From Aureimonas sp. AU22 (GTDB lineage Bacteria; Pseudomonadota; Alphaproteobacteria; Rhizobiales; Rhizobiaceae), in contig NZ_BBWJ01000043.1 of NCBI RefSeq assembly GCF_001463745.1, positions 62,001 to 126,000 on the forward strand: a stretch of 64,000 nucleotides of DNA. The letters are read 5' to 3'. Under the pieces are notes generated by a model. The model ran no database searches and had not been told where the DNA came from. It worked only from the letters and a program-made list of their open reading frames with translations. A program made the translations under genes and the position numbers. Below are positions 8,660 to 16,215 of the stretch, in pieces. How positions within the stretch are numbered: position 1 is the stretch's first letter; each line of letters begins with the position of its first letter.

Positions 8660-8696
8660 CTGGAGCTCGACTGTTTGCTTTCGCACGGCGGAGCAG

Positions 8697-8706
8697 TGGC
8701 ATACCA
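8697..8706. promoter_or_regulatory. Second operator-like site TGGCATACCA between divergent GntR genes
   Basis: Nine of ten bases match the perfect palindrome at 7949-7958. The site lies in the 92-base gap between the two divergent regulator genes, where binding could autoregulate one or both. Confidence 0.55.
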
Positions 8707-8751
8707 GTCGTGTATAGGCGATAGGCGAAAGCGGCCGGAAGCGAGGGAGCC

Positions 8752-9426
8752 ATGAGTTCAAAGGATGAAATCGCCTTGGCCTCCGCCGCCGATCGCAGCC
8801 CGAACCTTGCCAATCTCGTCTACCGCTCGGTGTCCGAAATGATCCGCAGCCGCCGCCTGCGCGGCGGCGACGTCATCGTGGAGGCTAAGCTCGCGACGAC
8901 GCTCGGCGTGTCGCGAACTCCCATGCGCGAGGCCCTTCAGCGTCTGGAGGGCGAGGGGCTCGTCCACAAGGGCGAGGGGCGCAACTACGTCGTGCGCCGC
9001 GTCGACCTCGGCGAATATCTCCAAAGCCTGAGGCTGCGGCTCCTGATCGAACCGGAGGCGGCGGTCCTGGCGCTCGACAACATTCCCCGCCGGACGCTCC
9101 TTGCCGTGCGTCTGGAGATCATGGAACTGCTCGACGCCAAGACCTACCACACCGATCAGCACTGGTTCTCGGACGATCATCTCCACGGGATGATCATCGA
9201 TCATTGCGGCAACGCGGTCATGGCCCGCGTGCTGCGCGACCTTCGGGCCGCGACACGGCTCTTCGAGATCGATCAACTCAAGGAACGGCTGATTCCCGAT
9301 TCCTCGGAGCACCTCAAGATCATCGACGCGATACAGGCTTCGGACGCGCAGGCCACGCGGGACAGCGTCGCCGCCCACATCCGCAGCCTCATCGCGTTCG
9401 CCATGGCGGCCCTCCAGCTGAAATAG
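8752..9426 (+). CDS. GntR-family transcriptional regulator, FCD-type ligand domain (second copy)
   Basis: This 224-residue protein has an N-terminal GntR winged helix (VEAKLATTLGVSRTPMREALQRLEGEGLV, residues about 42-70). An FCD domain follows, with candidate ligands in SDDHLHGMIIDHCGN, SSEHLKII and VAAHIRSL. It is divergent from the regulator at 8009-8659 and clearly a distinct paralogue rather than a recent copy. Downstream lies only decayed sequence, so its target is probably the left-hand operon or its own promoter. Two opposed FCD regulators at one operon suggest two effectors or a hierarchy, which is inference. Confidence 0.9.
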   Translation: MSSKDEIALASAADRSPNLANLVYRSVSEMIRSRRLRGGDVIVEAKLATTLGVSRTPMREALQRLEGEGLVHKGEGRNYVVRRVDLGEYLQSLRLRLLIEPEAAVLALDNIPRRTLLAVRLEIMELLDAKTYHTDQHWFSDDHLHGMIIDHCGNAVMARVLRDLRAATRLFEIDQLKERLIPDSSEHLKIIDAIQASDAQATRDSVAAHIRSLIAFAMAALQLK

Positions 9427-10002
9427 CGGGATGCCGGGGCCTCCGATCATGTCTGCCCTGTGCCGCTAGACTTGATCGTCGTGCCCCGTGCCGCGGAATG
9501 GAAGGCAGGGACGCTCGCTGTTTCGCCGCAGCCGGAGCAGAGTTCGCCAGCCGCTCACTGGCGACCTCGTGTTCCCCGTGATGGATGTTCCGAGACAACA
9601 AAGTCGTAAAAGCTGGGAGATGTCCTTCAGCCCCTTTCCACACGATCTAAAGCGTCGGGCAGAGAGCGACCAATGTGGCGAACTCATTGATGGGATAGGA
9701 AATCAGCGATCGACCGGAGGCGATGACGACCTCCGCCATACCCGCACATGCCGCCGTTGCAGCCATGGCGTCAGATGTCCATCATCGGTCGTAAGGGTTC
9801 GCAGTTCTGTACCGGAGCGGTGGAATTTCCGGCACACCCGACAGAATGAAACTGGGCACTGGCAAATCGAGGTGATGCTGTGACAGCCGACCGTCGCGCG
9901 AGCCAGGTCATGGCGGCTTCGTTGGATCCAGATCCATCCCGCGATGAGAAAAGCGAGGCACAATACCGCGAGCGCTATTGACGTCTCTAGAGACAGTGCG
10001 AA
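9427..10002. other. Gene-poor decayed stretch
   Basis: About 575 bases with no convincing gene. Short open frames lack Shine-Dalgarno sites and family motifs. Around 9830-9880 a frame reads ETGHWQIEVML, reminiscent of the GHWE-D-LM region of IS30-type transposases. It is too short to call. Confidence 0.4.
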
Positions 10003-10510
10003 GTGGAGACTGACACGCACACCGCGAGTTGCGTTGCCTACGTGAACTGGCTGATTGGACGCCGATCTGAACTCAAAGCTTCGACGTTTCGCTTTTATCG
10101 GAGTGCCTCAATTTTCGCTATGCGCGAACATGCTCCGGGGACGACGGAGGGGGCGATAGAGCGAGCGGTCCGCTTGGAAGCCCTTGGCATTCTGCAGGAT
10201 TCGCGCGGCGGTACGGTAGCTGAATTCGAGCAAAGCGACGTTCGGTATACCGGGCCAAAGCGTACGTCAGGAAAGAAAGTAGAGAAGGTCGACGTTCAAG
10301 ATGGGGACAGGTTTGTCGAGACGCTCAATCTGAGCAAAAGCCGATACGCGGAACCGATCTGCCTCCTCCTGTGCGCTGGTCTCTATTCAAGGGGGAGGCA
10401 TGCGAATGGCAGCATGCCAAGCTCTAACACGACATCGAGGCAGGCACATGGATGCTGATCGTTGTCGACGGTAATTGCAGCAACGGTTGATCGAATGGGG
10501 TTGATTGAAC
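10003..10510 (+). pseudogene. Tyrosine recombinase/integrase remnant, frameshifted
   Basis: The first frame (from 10003) contains AYVNWLIGRRSELKASTFRFYRSA, which resembles the N-terminal SAM-like arm-binding region of integrases. It continues to KSRYAEPICLLLCAG near 10380. There the reading shifts: another frame gives ACEWQHAKL and, after a stop, AGTWMLIV. These look like the (R)PxEW and following strand of an integrase catalytic domain. The catalytic Arg-His-Arg-Tyr set is not present. The piece is therefore a broken integrase fragment in a decayed accessory stretch. The identification rests on motif resemblance only. Confidence 0.5.
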
Positions 10511-10816
10511 GATGGTATTTAAATAAATAATCTCGAATCAGAGGTGGTCGATAAATAGTTATCTTATTTGCAGTGAATTCTAACTGAGAAATAGCAAAAA
10601 GTTGCCATCCCCATTCAAGGCGGTGAAAGCCAGCCCTGGCCGATTGCGCAAAGCAGAGCAGACGCGCATTGCCACGCATACAACAGCAATAAAAACTCGA
10701 CCTCGTTCGGAGATGAGCGCTAAAGTCGGAGGAACATAAGTCGTGCGCTACAAAGCGAAATCCGATTGGAAGGTCGGGAAGCTTGCGCGCGGCGGCCCGA
10801 CGACGGAAGGCAGATA
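10511..10816. other. AT-rich intergenic stretch
   Basis: Roughly 10490-10620 is markedly AT-rich for this GC-rich window (for example TTTAAATAAATAAT near 10518), then composition returns to normal. No gene was recognised. It joins the integrase remnant and probably marks foreign or decayed DNA. Confidence 0.5.
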
Positions 10817-10844
10817 AGCGCTCCCCCGGGCTTCAGGGAGCGCT
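10817..10844. terminator. Hairpin, possible terminator
   Basis: AGCGCTCCC (10817-10825) pairs perfectly with GGGAGCGCT (10836-10844) around a 10-base loop. There is no clear T run on either side. On the minus strand it lies 36 bases beyond the small reading frame at 10881-11003. Confidence 0.45.
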
Positions 10845-10880
10845 GCGAGTTCATGGCTCTTGTTCTCGGCGAACGGCTCG

Positions 10881-11003
10881 TCACGCGCGGCTCTGGACGT
10901 TAGAAACCGGCGCCTTCATGCGGGCGACGAGCAGCAAGCTGGCGGCACCGCAGGCCAGAAGCGCCAAGACGATAACCAGCCCGATAGAATAGCTGCCGGT
11001 CAT
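10881..11003 (-). CDS. Small single-pass membrane protein (40 residues), hypothetical
   Basis: A 40-codon frame starts at the ATG at 11003 with GGAA about 10 bases upstream. It encodes one strong hydrophobic helix (SIGLVIVLALLACGAASLLL) followed by a short basic tail. It is the last 40 codons of a longer open frame whose upstream part looks non-coding. The hairpin at 10817-10844 follows it. No family is recognised. Expression is uncertain because the surroundings are decayed. Confidence 0.35.
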   Translation of the reverse strand: MTGSYSIGLVIVLALLACGAASLLLVARMKAPVSNVQSRA

Positions 11004-11173
11004 GTGGCGGTTCCGCGCGCTCGCAGACCGTGGGCTCGGTACGTCGATCTCGCGCGTTTTCACGCGCTTAGGAGCATGGGTTGCGTGCGCAGACGAAACT
11101 TCGCGCCCGCTCTTGCCCTGTCGGCTCGTGCCGCACACAAGGGAAGAATGCAGACGGCCATTCCGACCCAGCC

Positions 11174-12106
11174 ATGATTCCCTCCTCGCTCGTCCGGCGC
11201 GTCGACCTCGTCACCCTCCAGCTCTTCGTGACCGTGTGCGAGGAGGAACACCTGACGCGGGCGGCGGAGCGCGCCGGGATCGCGCCGTCTGCTCTGTCCA
11301 AACGCCTTGCTGAACTCGAGGCGACGCTCGGCACCGAACTGTTCCTGCGCCATGCCCGCGGGATGACCCCGACGGCCTCCGGCGACACGCTGCTCCATCA
11401 TGCGCGTTCGATCCTGCGCTCGGTCGACAAAATGGGCGCGGAGCTGGCCGATCATGCCCAGGGGCTGCTCGGGCACGTACGGATCCTCGCCAACATTTCC
11501 TCGATCGTCGAATTCCTGCCCGACGATCTGTCGGACTTCTACCGGGCCAACGGGCGCGTGCGCATCGAACTGGAGGAGCGGACGAGCTACGCTGTGGTGA
11601 AGGGGATCGAGGAGGGCGTCGGCGACATCGGGCTCTGCGTTTCCAGCGTCGACAGCCGCGATCTCACGGCTGCCCCCTACCGCCGCGACCGGCTGGTGCT
11701 CGCCGTGCGGCGCGACCATCCGCTGGCCGGGCGCGAGCGCGTCGGCTTCCTCGATACGCTGGACTACGAGCATATCGGCCTTCATCAGGACAGCGCGATC
11801 TATCGCCGGTCGGCAGTGGAGGCCGCGCACGCTGCGCGCGACGTGAAGCTGCGCATCCACGTGCCGGGCTTCGACGCGGTGCTGCGCATGGTGGAAAGCG
11901 GGCTCGGCGTCGGCCTGATCCCGGACCGTGCCTTTGCGGTCGTCGCGCGCGGCATGGATCTTGTCGCGATCCCCCTGATGGATCGATGGGCGCATCGCGA
12001 GCTGAAGCTGGTGTCGCGCGACCCTGCCGCCCTACCGCAGGCGACGCGCCTCCTGCGCGAGCATCTCCTTCGCCCCGAAGGTTCGCCGCCGGCGAACGAG
12101 GGTTGA
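11174..12106 (+). CDS. LysR-family transcriptional regulator
   Basis: The start at MIPSSLVRRVDLVTLQLF is chosen because LysR helix-turn-helix domains begin about here; an upstream ATG at 11081 would add 31 atypical residues. The 310-residue protein shows the wHTH (LTRAAERAGIAPSALSKRLAELEATLGTELFLRHARGMTPTASG) and a periplasmic-binding-like effector domain (GLCVSSVD, RDHPLAG, VESGLGVGLIP). It is transcribed in the same direction as the CoA-transferase operon, which begins 76 bases later. LysR proteins near catabolic operons are usually their activators, so it likely controls 12183-17256. The inducer is unknown. Confidence 0.92.
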   Translation: MIPSSLVRRVDLVTLQLFVTVCEEEHLTRAAERAGIAPSALSKRLAELEATLGTELFLRHARGMTPTASGDTLLHHARSILRSVDKMGAELADHAQGLLGHVRILANISSIVEFLPDDLSDFYRANGRVRIELEERTSYAVVKGIEEGVGDIGLCVSSVDSRDLTAAPYRRDRLVLAVRRDHPLAGRERVGFLDTLDYEHIGLHQDSAIYRRSAVEAAHAARDVKLRIHVPGFDAVLRMVESGLGVGLIPDRAFAVVARGMDLVAIPLMDRWAHRELKLVSRDPAALPQATRLLREHLLRPEGSPPANEG

Positions 12107-12182
12107 CCGGAGACGACTGGACCCCTGGGCCCGCCCCGCCCTTCTATCGCCTCCGACGACGAATGCACGGCGGGAGGCGGGC

Positions 12183-13430
12183 ATGGACACCTGGAATGAA
12201 TCGGCGACAGCAACTAGGCTGGCTGGAGGCCCGCTCGCGGGCCTGCGTATCCTCGAGCTCGGACACTTCGTGGCGGCCCCGTTCGCCACGCGCCTCCTCG
12301 CCGATCTCGGCGCCGACGTCGTGAAGATTGAGCCGCCCGGCGGCGACCCGGTGCGGCAATGGGGCGAGCAGGCCAACGGCCAGTCGCCCTGGTGGTCGAT
12401 GCACGCGCGCAACAAGCGCTGCATCGCGCTCGACCTCAAGCATCCTGGCGCGCGCGGCGTGGTTCTGCGGCTGGCGAGCGGTGCCGATGCCCTGGTCGAG
12501 AACTTCCGGCCGGGCCAGCTCGACAAGCTGGGACTGTCGGAAGTCGCGCTGCGCGAGGCGCGCCCCGGTCTCGTAATCTCGCGCATCTCGGGCTTCGGGC
12601 AGGACGGGCCCTATCGCGACCGCGCTTCATTCGGCGTGATCGGTGAGGCGATGGGGGGCTTGCGCTACCTCACCAATCATCCGCCGGAGGACACCGACCT
12701 GCCGCCCTCGCGCGTCGGCATCTCGATCGGCGATTCGATCGCCGGGCTGTACGCCGCGTTTGGCGTGATGGCGGCGCTGTGGCAGCGCGATCGCCCCGAC
12801 GGCAGACCAGGACCGTTTACGCTCGACGTCGCGCTGACCGAGGCGATGCTGTCGATGATGGAGGGCACGTTGCCCGAATACGGCGTCTTCGGCACCATCA
12901 GAGAGCCGCAGGGCTCGCGCATCAAGACGGCCGCGCCGACCAATGCCTATCCGACGCATGACGGGAAGTGGCTCCTGATCGCAGCGAACTCCGACCCGCT
13001 GTTCCGCCGCCTTGCGCGCGTGATCGGGCGACCAGAACTTGCCGACGACCCGGCCTTCTCCGCCAATCCCGGACGCTTGCGCAACGTCGCCAGGCTCGAC
13101 GCGATCATCGCAGACTGGTCGCGCGGCTTCGACGCGGCGGAGGCCGACCGCATTCTGACGGAAGCCGACATCCCCTCCACCCTCTGCTTCAACGCCGCCG
13201 ACATCGCTGCCGACCCGCAGTATCGCGCGCGCGGAATGGTGCAGGAGCTCGACGACCCGCAGATCGGCCGCGTGCTCCACGCCGGTATCGTGCCGCACGT
13301 GCCGGAAGCGCCGGGCATGATCCGCTGGACCGGCCCCGAGATCGGCGCCCACACCGACGAGATCCTAGGCGAAGCGGGCTTCGCGGAGGCCGAGATCCAG
13401 TCGCTGCGCGAGGAAGGTGTCGTGCGATGA
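12183..13430 (+). CDS. CaiB/BaiF-family (class III) CoA-transferase
   Basis: A 415-residue enzyme starting at an ATG with GGGAGGCGGGC immediately upstream. Family III CoA-transferase features are clear: LRILELGHFVAAPFATRLLADLGADVVKIEPP near the N-terminus, NKRCIALDLK, and ISIGDSIAGLYA carrying the Asp that forms the acyl-anhydride intermediate (near residue 183). It moves CoA from a donor thioester to a carboxylic acid. Its last codons overlap the start of the HMG-CoA lyase-like gene by four bases, so the two are coupled. A transferase followed by a 3-hydroxyacyl-CoA lyase suggests activation and cleavage of a 3-hydroxy-dicarboxylate such as 3-hydroxy-3-methylglutarate or a relative. That substrate is inferred. 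Confidence 0.92.
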   Translation: MDTWNESATATRLAGGPLAGLRILELGHFVAAPFATRLLADLGADVVKIEPPGGDPVRQWGEQANGQSPWWSMHARNKRCIALDLKHPGARGVVLRLASGADALVENFRPGQLDKLGLSEVALREARPGLVISRISGFGQDGPYRDRASFGVIGEAMGGLRYLTNHPPEDTDLPPSRVGISIGDSIAGLYAAFGVMAALWQRDRPDGRPGPFTLDVALTEAMLSMMEGTLPEYGVFGTIREPQGSRIKTAAPTNAYPTHDGKWLLIAANSDPLFRRLARVIGRPELADDPAFSANPGRLRNVARLDAIIADWSRGFDAAEADRILTEADIPSTLCFNAADIAADPQYRARGMVQELDDPQIGRVLHAGIVPHVPEAPGMIRWTGPEIGAHTDEILGEAGFAEAEIQSLREEGVVR

Positions 13431-14356
13431 GCCCCCTGGATCGCCGTACCGACGTCGAGATCGTCGAGGTCGCCCCGCGCGACGGCTTCCAGCCGATCGG
13501 GCCCTTCATCGAGACCGCCACCAAGATCGACTTCGTGCGCCGCCTCCATGCGGCGGGCCTGCGGCGGATCGAGATCGGCTCCTTCGTCAGCGCGTCGGCG
13601 GTGCCGCAGATGGCCGACACGCCGGCGGTGCTGGATGGGGTGCGCGGCGAGGCCACCCTCCTGCCGCAGCTCCTGGTTCCGACGGAACGGCGGGGGGGCG
13701 ACGCGCTGGCGGCCGGTGCGCCGATGGTGGCCTACGTCCTATCGGTGTCGGAGGCGCACAACCGCAACAACGTACGCCGCACGCCTGCCGAATCGGCCGC
13801 CGACTACGAGCGCTTCGCTTTAGCCGTGCCGACGGGGACCCCCCTTCGCCTCAGCCTCGCCACCACGTTCGACTGCCCGTTCGAAGGCCGCATCGAAGCG
13901 ACGGATGTAATGGGCCTGTTGGAACGCCTTATCCCCGCGCGTCCCGACGCCGAGATCTGCCTGTGCGACACGACCGGCCGGGCCGTGCCCGATCAGGTGC
14001 GCCGCATGTTCGGCGAGGCGATGGCGCGGTTTCCGGACATGCGACATTGGGCGATGCACGGGCACGACACCTACGGGCTCGGTCTTGCCAACGTCTTTGC
14101 CGCCTATGAGGAGGGCGTGCGGGTGTTCGACGCGGCGGCGGGCGGTCTCGGTGGCTGCCCCTTCGCACCGGGCGCGACCGGCAACACGGCGAGCGAGGAC
14201 GTCGCCTGGATGTTCGAGCGGATGGGCATCTCCACCGGGATCGACATCGAGGCGCTGAGAACGGTCGCGGAAGACGCCGCGCGCCTGCCGGGCGCGCAGG
14301 CCGGTGGGCGCGTCCGAGACGCCCTTCGTTCGCGGCCGGAACTCTGTGGGGCTTGA
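13427..14356 (+). CDS. Hydroxymethylglutaryl-CoA lyase family enzyme
   Basis: A 309-residue TIM-barrel protein of the DRE-TIM/HMGL group. The first strand reads IVEVAPRDGFQ (metal-binding Asp), GSFVSASAVPQMAD matches the HMG-CoA lyase substrate loop, HGHDTYG supplies the two metal-binding His, and GGLGGCPFAPGATGN contains the catalytic loop Cys. Known members cleave HMG-CoA to acetyl-CoA and acetoacetate, and related members use other 3-hydroxyacyl-CoAs. It overlaps the CoA-transferase stop (ATGA), arguing that its substrate is the CoA ester made by that enzyme. No leucine-degradation genes are nearby, so the acid is more likely imported. Confidence 0.92.
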   Translation: MSPLDRRTDVEIVEVAPRDGFQPIGPFIETATKIDFVRRLHAAGLRRIEIGSFVSASAVPQMADTPAVLDGVRGEATLLPQLLVPTERRGGDALAAGAPMVAYVLSVSEAHNRNNVRRTPAESAADYERFALAVPTGTPLRLSLATTFDCPFEGRIEATDVMGLLERLIPARPDAEICLCDTTGRAVPDQVRRMFGEAMARFPDMRHWAMHGHDTYGLGLANVFAAYEEGVRVFDAAAGGLGGCPFAPGATGNTASEDVAWMFERMGISTGIDIEALRTVAEDAARLPGAQAGGRVRDALRSRPELCGA

Positions 14357-14455
14357 GCGTTCGCGAATGGGAAACACCCGTTGCGGCCTAACGCATGTTA
14401 GGTGGCGCCGGGCATCATCTAGTCTTGAAGACCAACGACGTCGGGGAGGACGCCG

Positions 14456-14530
14456 ATGACAACGAACGAAGCGCCTGGCGCTGGACGGGGGCGGATGCCG
14501 TCTCCGCGCCGAGGCAAACCATCATGCTGA
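14456..14530 (+). CDS. Possible 24-residue leader peptide before the ABC ATPase
   Basis: GGGGAGG stands six bases before an ATG at 14456 that opens a 24-codon frame ending TGCTGA. Its stop overlaps the ATPase start at 14524, which lies in a different frame. The peptide is Gly/Pro/Arg rich (MTTNEAPGAGRGRMPSPRRG at its start) with no known family. The strong ribosome site and overlap suggest translational coupling or a regulatory leader, but chance cannot be excluded. Confidence 0.3.
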   Translation: MTTNEAPGAGRGRMPSPRRGKPSC

Positions 14531-15384
14531 CGGCGGTGCAGCCGGCACCGGCCGCGCAGACGCAGGTCTCGTCCGCAGCCGCGCAGGCGATCGGCCTGTC
14601 GGGAGTCGAGATCGCCTTCCGCCTCGCCAATGGCGGCCGCTTCGAGGCTGTGGCCCCAACCGACCTCGTGGTGCGCGAGGGCGAGTTCGTCGCCGTGGTG
14701 GGCCCGACGGGCTGCGGCAAGTCCACGCTTCTCAACGCGGCGGCCGGCCTTCTCAAACCCTCGGCGGGCAGCGTGCGCATCTTCGGCGAAGAGCTGTCCG
14801 GCCTCAACGACAAAGCCGGATACCTCTTCCAGCAGGATTCGCTGATGCCGTGGAAGACGGTGCTCGACAACGTGTCGATCCCGTTGACCATCGCCGGCAC
14901 GCCCAGACGCGGGGCCGAGGAGCGGGCTCGCGAATGGCTGGCGCGCGTCGGCCTCTCGGCCTTCGGCGACCGCTATCCGCACATGCTTTCGGGCGGTCAG
15001 CGCAAGCGCGTCGGCCTGGCGCAAGTCCTGATCAGAAACCCGCGCATCCTTCTGATGGACGAGCCCTTCGGTCCGCTGGATGCGCAGACGCGCGTCATCA
15101 TGGGCGGCCTCCTACTCGACCTGTGGTCGGCGCAGCGCAAGGCGGTGATGTTCGTCACCCACGACCTCGAAGAGGCGATCGCGCTGTCCGACCGGGTGGT
15201 GATCATGTCGGCCGGTCCGCGCGCGCGCATCATCGGCGACTACGTCATTCCGATCGCGCGCCCGCGCGAGATCGCCGACGTGCGCCTCGACCCGCTCTTC
15301 CATGACATCCATCGCGAGATCTGGAACGCCCTCAAGGAAGAGGTCGTGAAGGGCTATCGCCAGACCAACGGGCTGCCCGCATGA
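14524..15384 (+). CDS. ABC transporter ATP-binding protein, nitrate/sulfonate/taurine type
   Basis: The start at MLTAVQPAP is chosen for GAGGC upstream and typical length (286 residues). Walker A is GPTGCGKST, the Q-loop is YLFQQDSLMPWKTV, the signature is LSGGQRKRVGLAQVL, Walker B is ILLMDEPFGPLD and the switch is VTHDLEEAI. LMPWKTV and DEPFGPLDAQTR are typical of SsuB/TauB/NrtD-type ATPases. Its stop overlaps the permease start (ATGA). The same operon encodes a CoA-transferase and a lyase, so the cargo is probably an organic acid rather than a sulfonate. That is inference. Confidence 0.94.
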   Translation: MLTAVQPAPAAQTQVSSAAAQAIGLSGVEIAFRLANGGRFEAVAPTDLVVREGEFVAVVGPTGCGKSTLLNAAAGLLKPSAGSVRIFGEELSGLNDKAGYLFQQDSLMPWKTVLDNVSIPLTIAGTPRRGAEERAREWLARVGLSAFGDRYPHMLSGGQRKRVGLAQVLIRNPRILLMDEPFGPLDAQTRVIMGGLLLDLWSAQRKAVMFVTHDLEEAIALSDRVVIMSAGPRARIIGDYVIPIARPREIADVRLDPLFHDIHREIWNALKEEVVKGYRQTNGLPA

Positions 15385-16169
15385 CGAGGCCGGTTCTCAT
15401 CCTTCTCCAGGTTTCCGTCGCGGTGGTCGTGCTGGTGATCTGGCACCTGTTCACGGCGACGAGCCTGTTCGGCAATCCGGCGAACGCGAAGTTCTTCTTC
15501 GCCACCCCGATCGATGTCGGCGAGCGGATCGTCGAGTGGTTCGTCTCCGGCTCGATCTGGTACCACCTCGGCATCACGCTGGCCGAGTCCATGCTGGCCT
15601 TCGCGATCGGCTCGCTTGGCGGCGTCGCGATCGGCTTCTGGTTCGCCCGCAAACCCCTGCTCGCGATGGTTTTCGACCCCTACGTCAAGGCGGCCAACGC
15701 CCTGCCCCGCGTGGTGCTGGCGCCGATCTTCGCTTTGTGGCTGGGGCTCGGCATCTGGTCCAAGGTGGCGCTCGGCGTCACGCTCGTCTTCTTCATCGTC
15801 TTCTTCAACGTCTACCAGGGCGTGAAGGAGGTGAACCAGACGGTGCTGTCCAACGCACGCATGCTCGGCATGACCGAGCGCCAGCTCTTGCGCCACGTCT
15901 ACTTGCCGTCCGCCCTCAGCTGGATGTTCTCGTCGTTGCACACGGCCGTCGGCTTTGCGGTCGTCGGCGCGGTGGTCGGCGAGTATCTCGGTTCCTCGGC
16001 GGGGCTCGGCTATCTCATCCAGCAGGCGGAAGGGGTCTTCGACGTCACCGGCGTCTTTGCCGGCATGTTCGTCCTCATGGCCTTCGTGCTGGTGATCGAC
16101 GCCGTGGTCACACTGGTCGAGGATCGCCTTCTGGTCTGGCGCCCGCAGGCGCAGGTCGCGACCGCCTGA
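15381..16169 (+). CDS. ABC transporter permease, SsuC/TauC type
   Basis: A 262-residue inner-membrane protein with about six hydrophobic segments, opening with ILLQVSVAVVVLVIWHLF. The EAA-type coupling loop ARMLGMTERQLLRHVYLPSAL and the AFVVGAVVGEYLGSSAGLGYLI-like region near residue 200 are typical of BPD_transp_1 permeases of the nitrate/sulfonate group. Start and stop overlap with the ATPase indicates tight co-expression. Confidence 0.94.
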   Translation: MTRPVLILLQVSVAVVVLVIWHLFTATSLFGNPANAKFFFATPIDVGERIVEWFVSGSIWYHLGITLAESMLAFAIGSLGGVAIGFWFARKPLLAMVFDPYVKAANALPRVVLAPIFALWLGLGIWSKVALGVTLVFFIVFFNVYQGVKEVNQTVLSNARMLGMTERQLLRHVYLPSALSWMFSSLHTAVGFAVVGAVVGEYLGSSAGLGYLIQQAEGVFDVTGVFAGMFVLMAFVLVIDAVVTLVEDRLLVWRPQAQVATA

Positions 16170-16215
16170 ACCCTCGACGACATCCTCGAACCGGCCTTGG
16201 GAGGGGCCCTATTCC

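Noticed and set aside
9830-9880. Possible IS30-type transposase fragment (ETGHWQIEVML)
   Set aside because: The similarity to the GHWE-D-LM region is too short, and no terminal repeats or further motifs were found.
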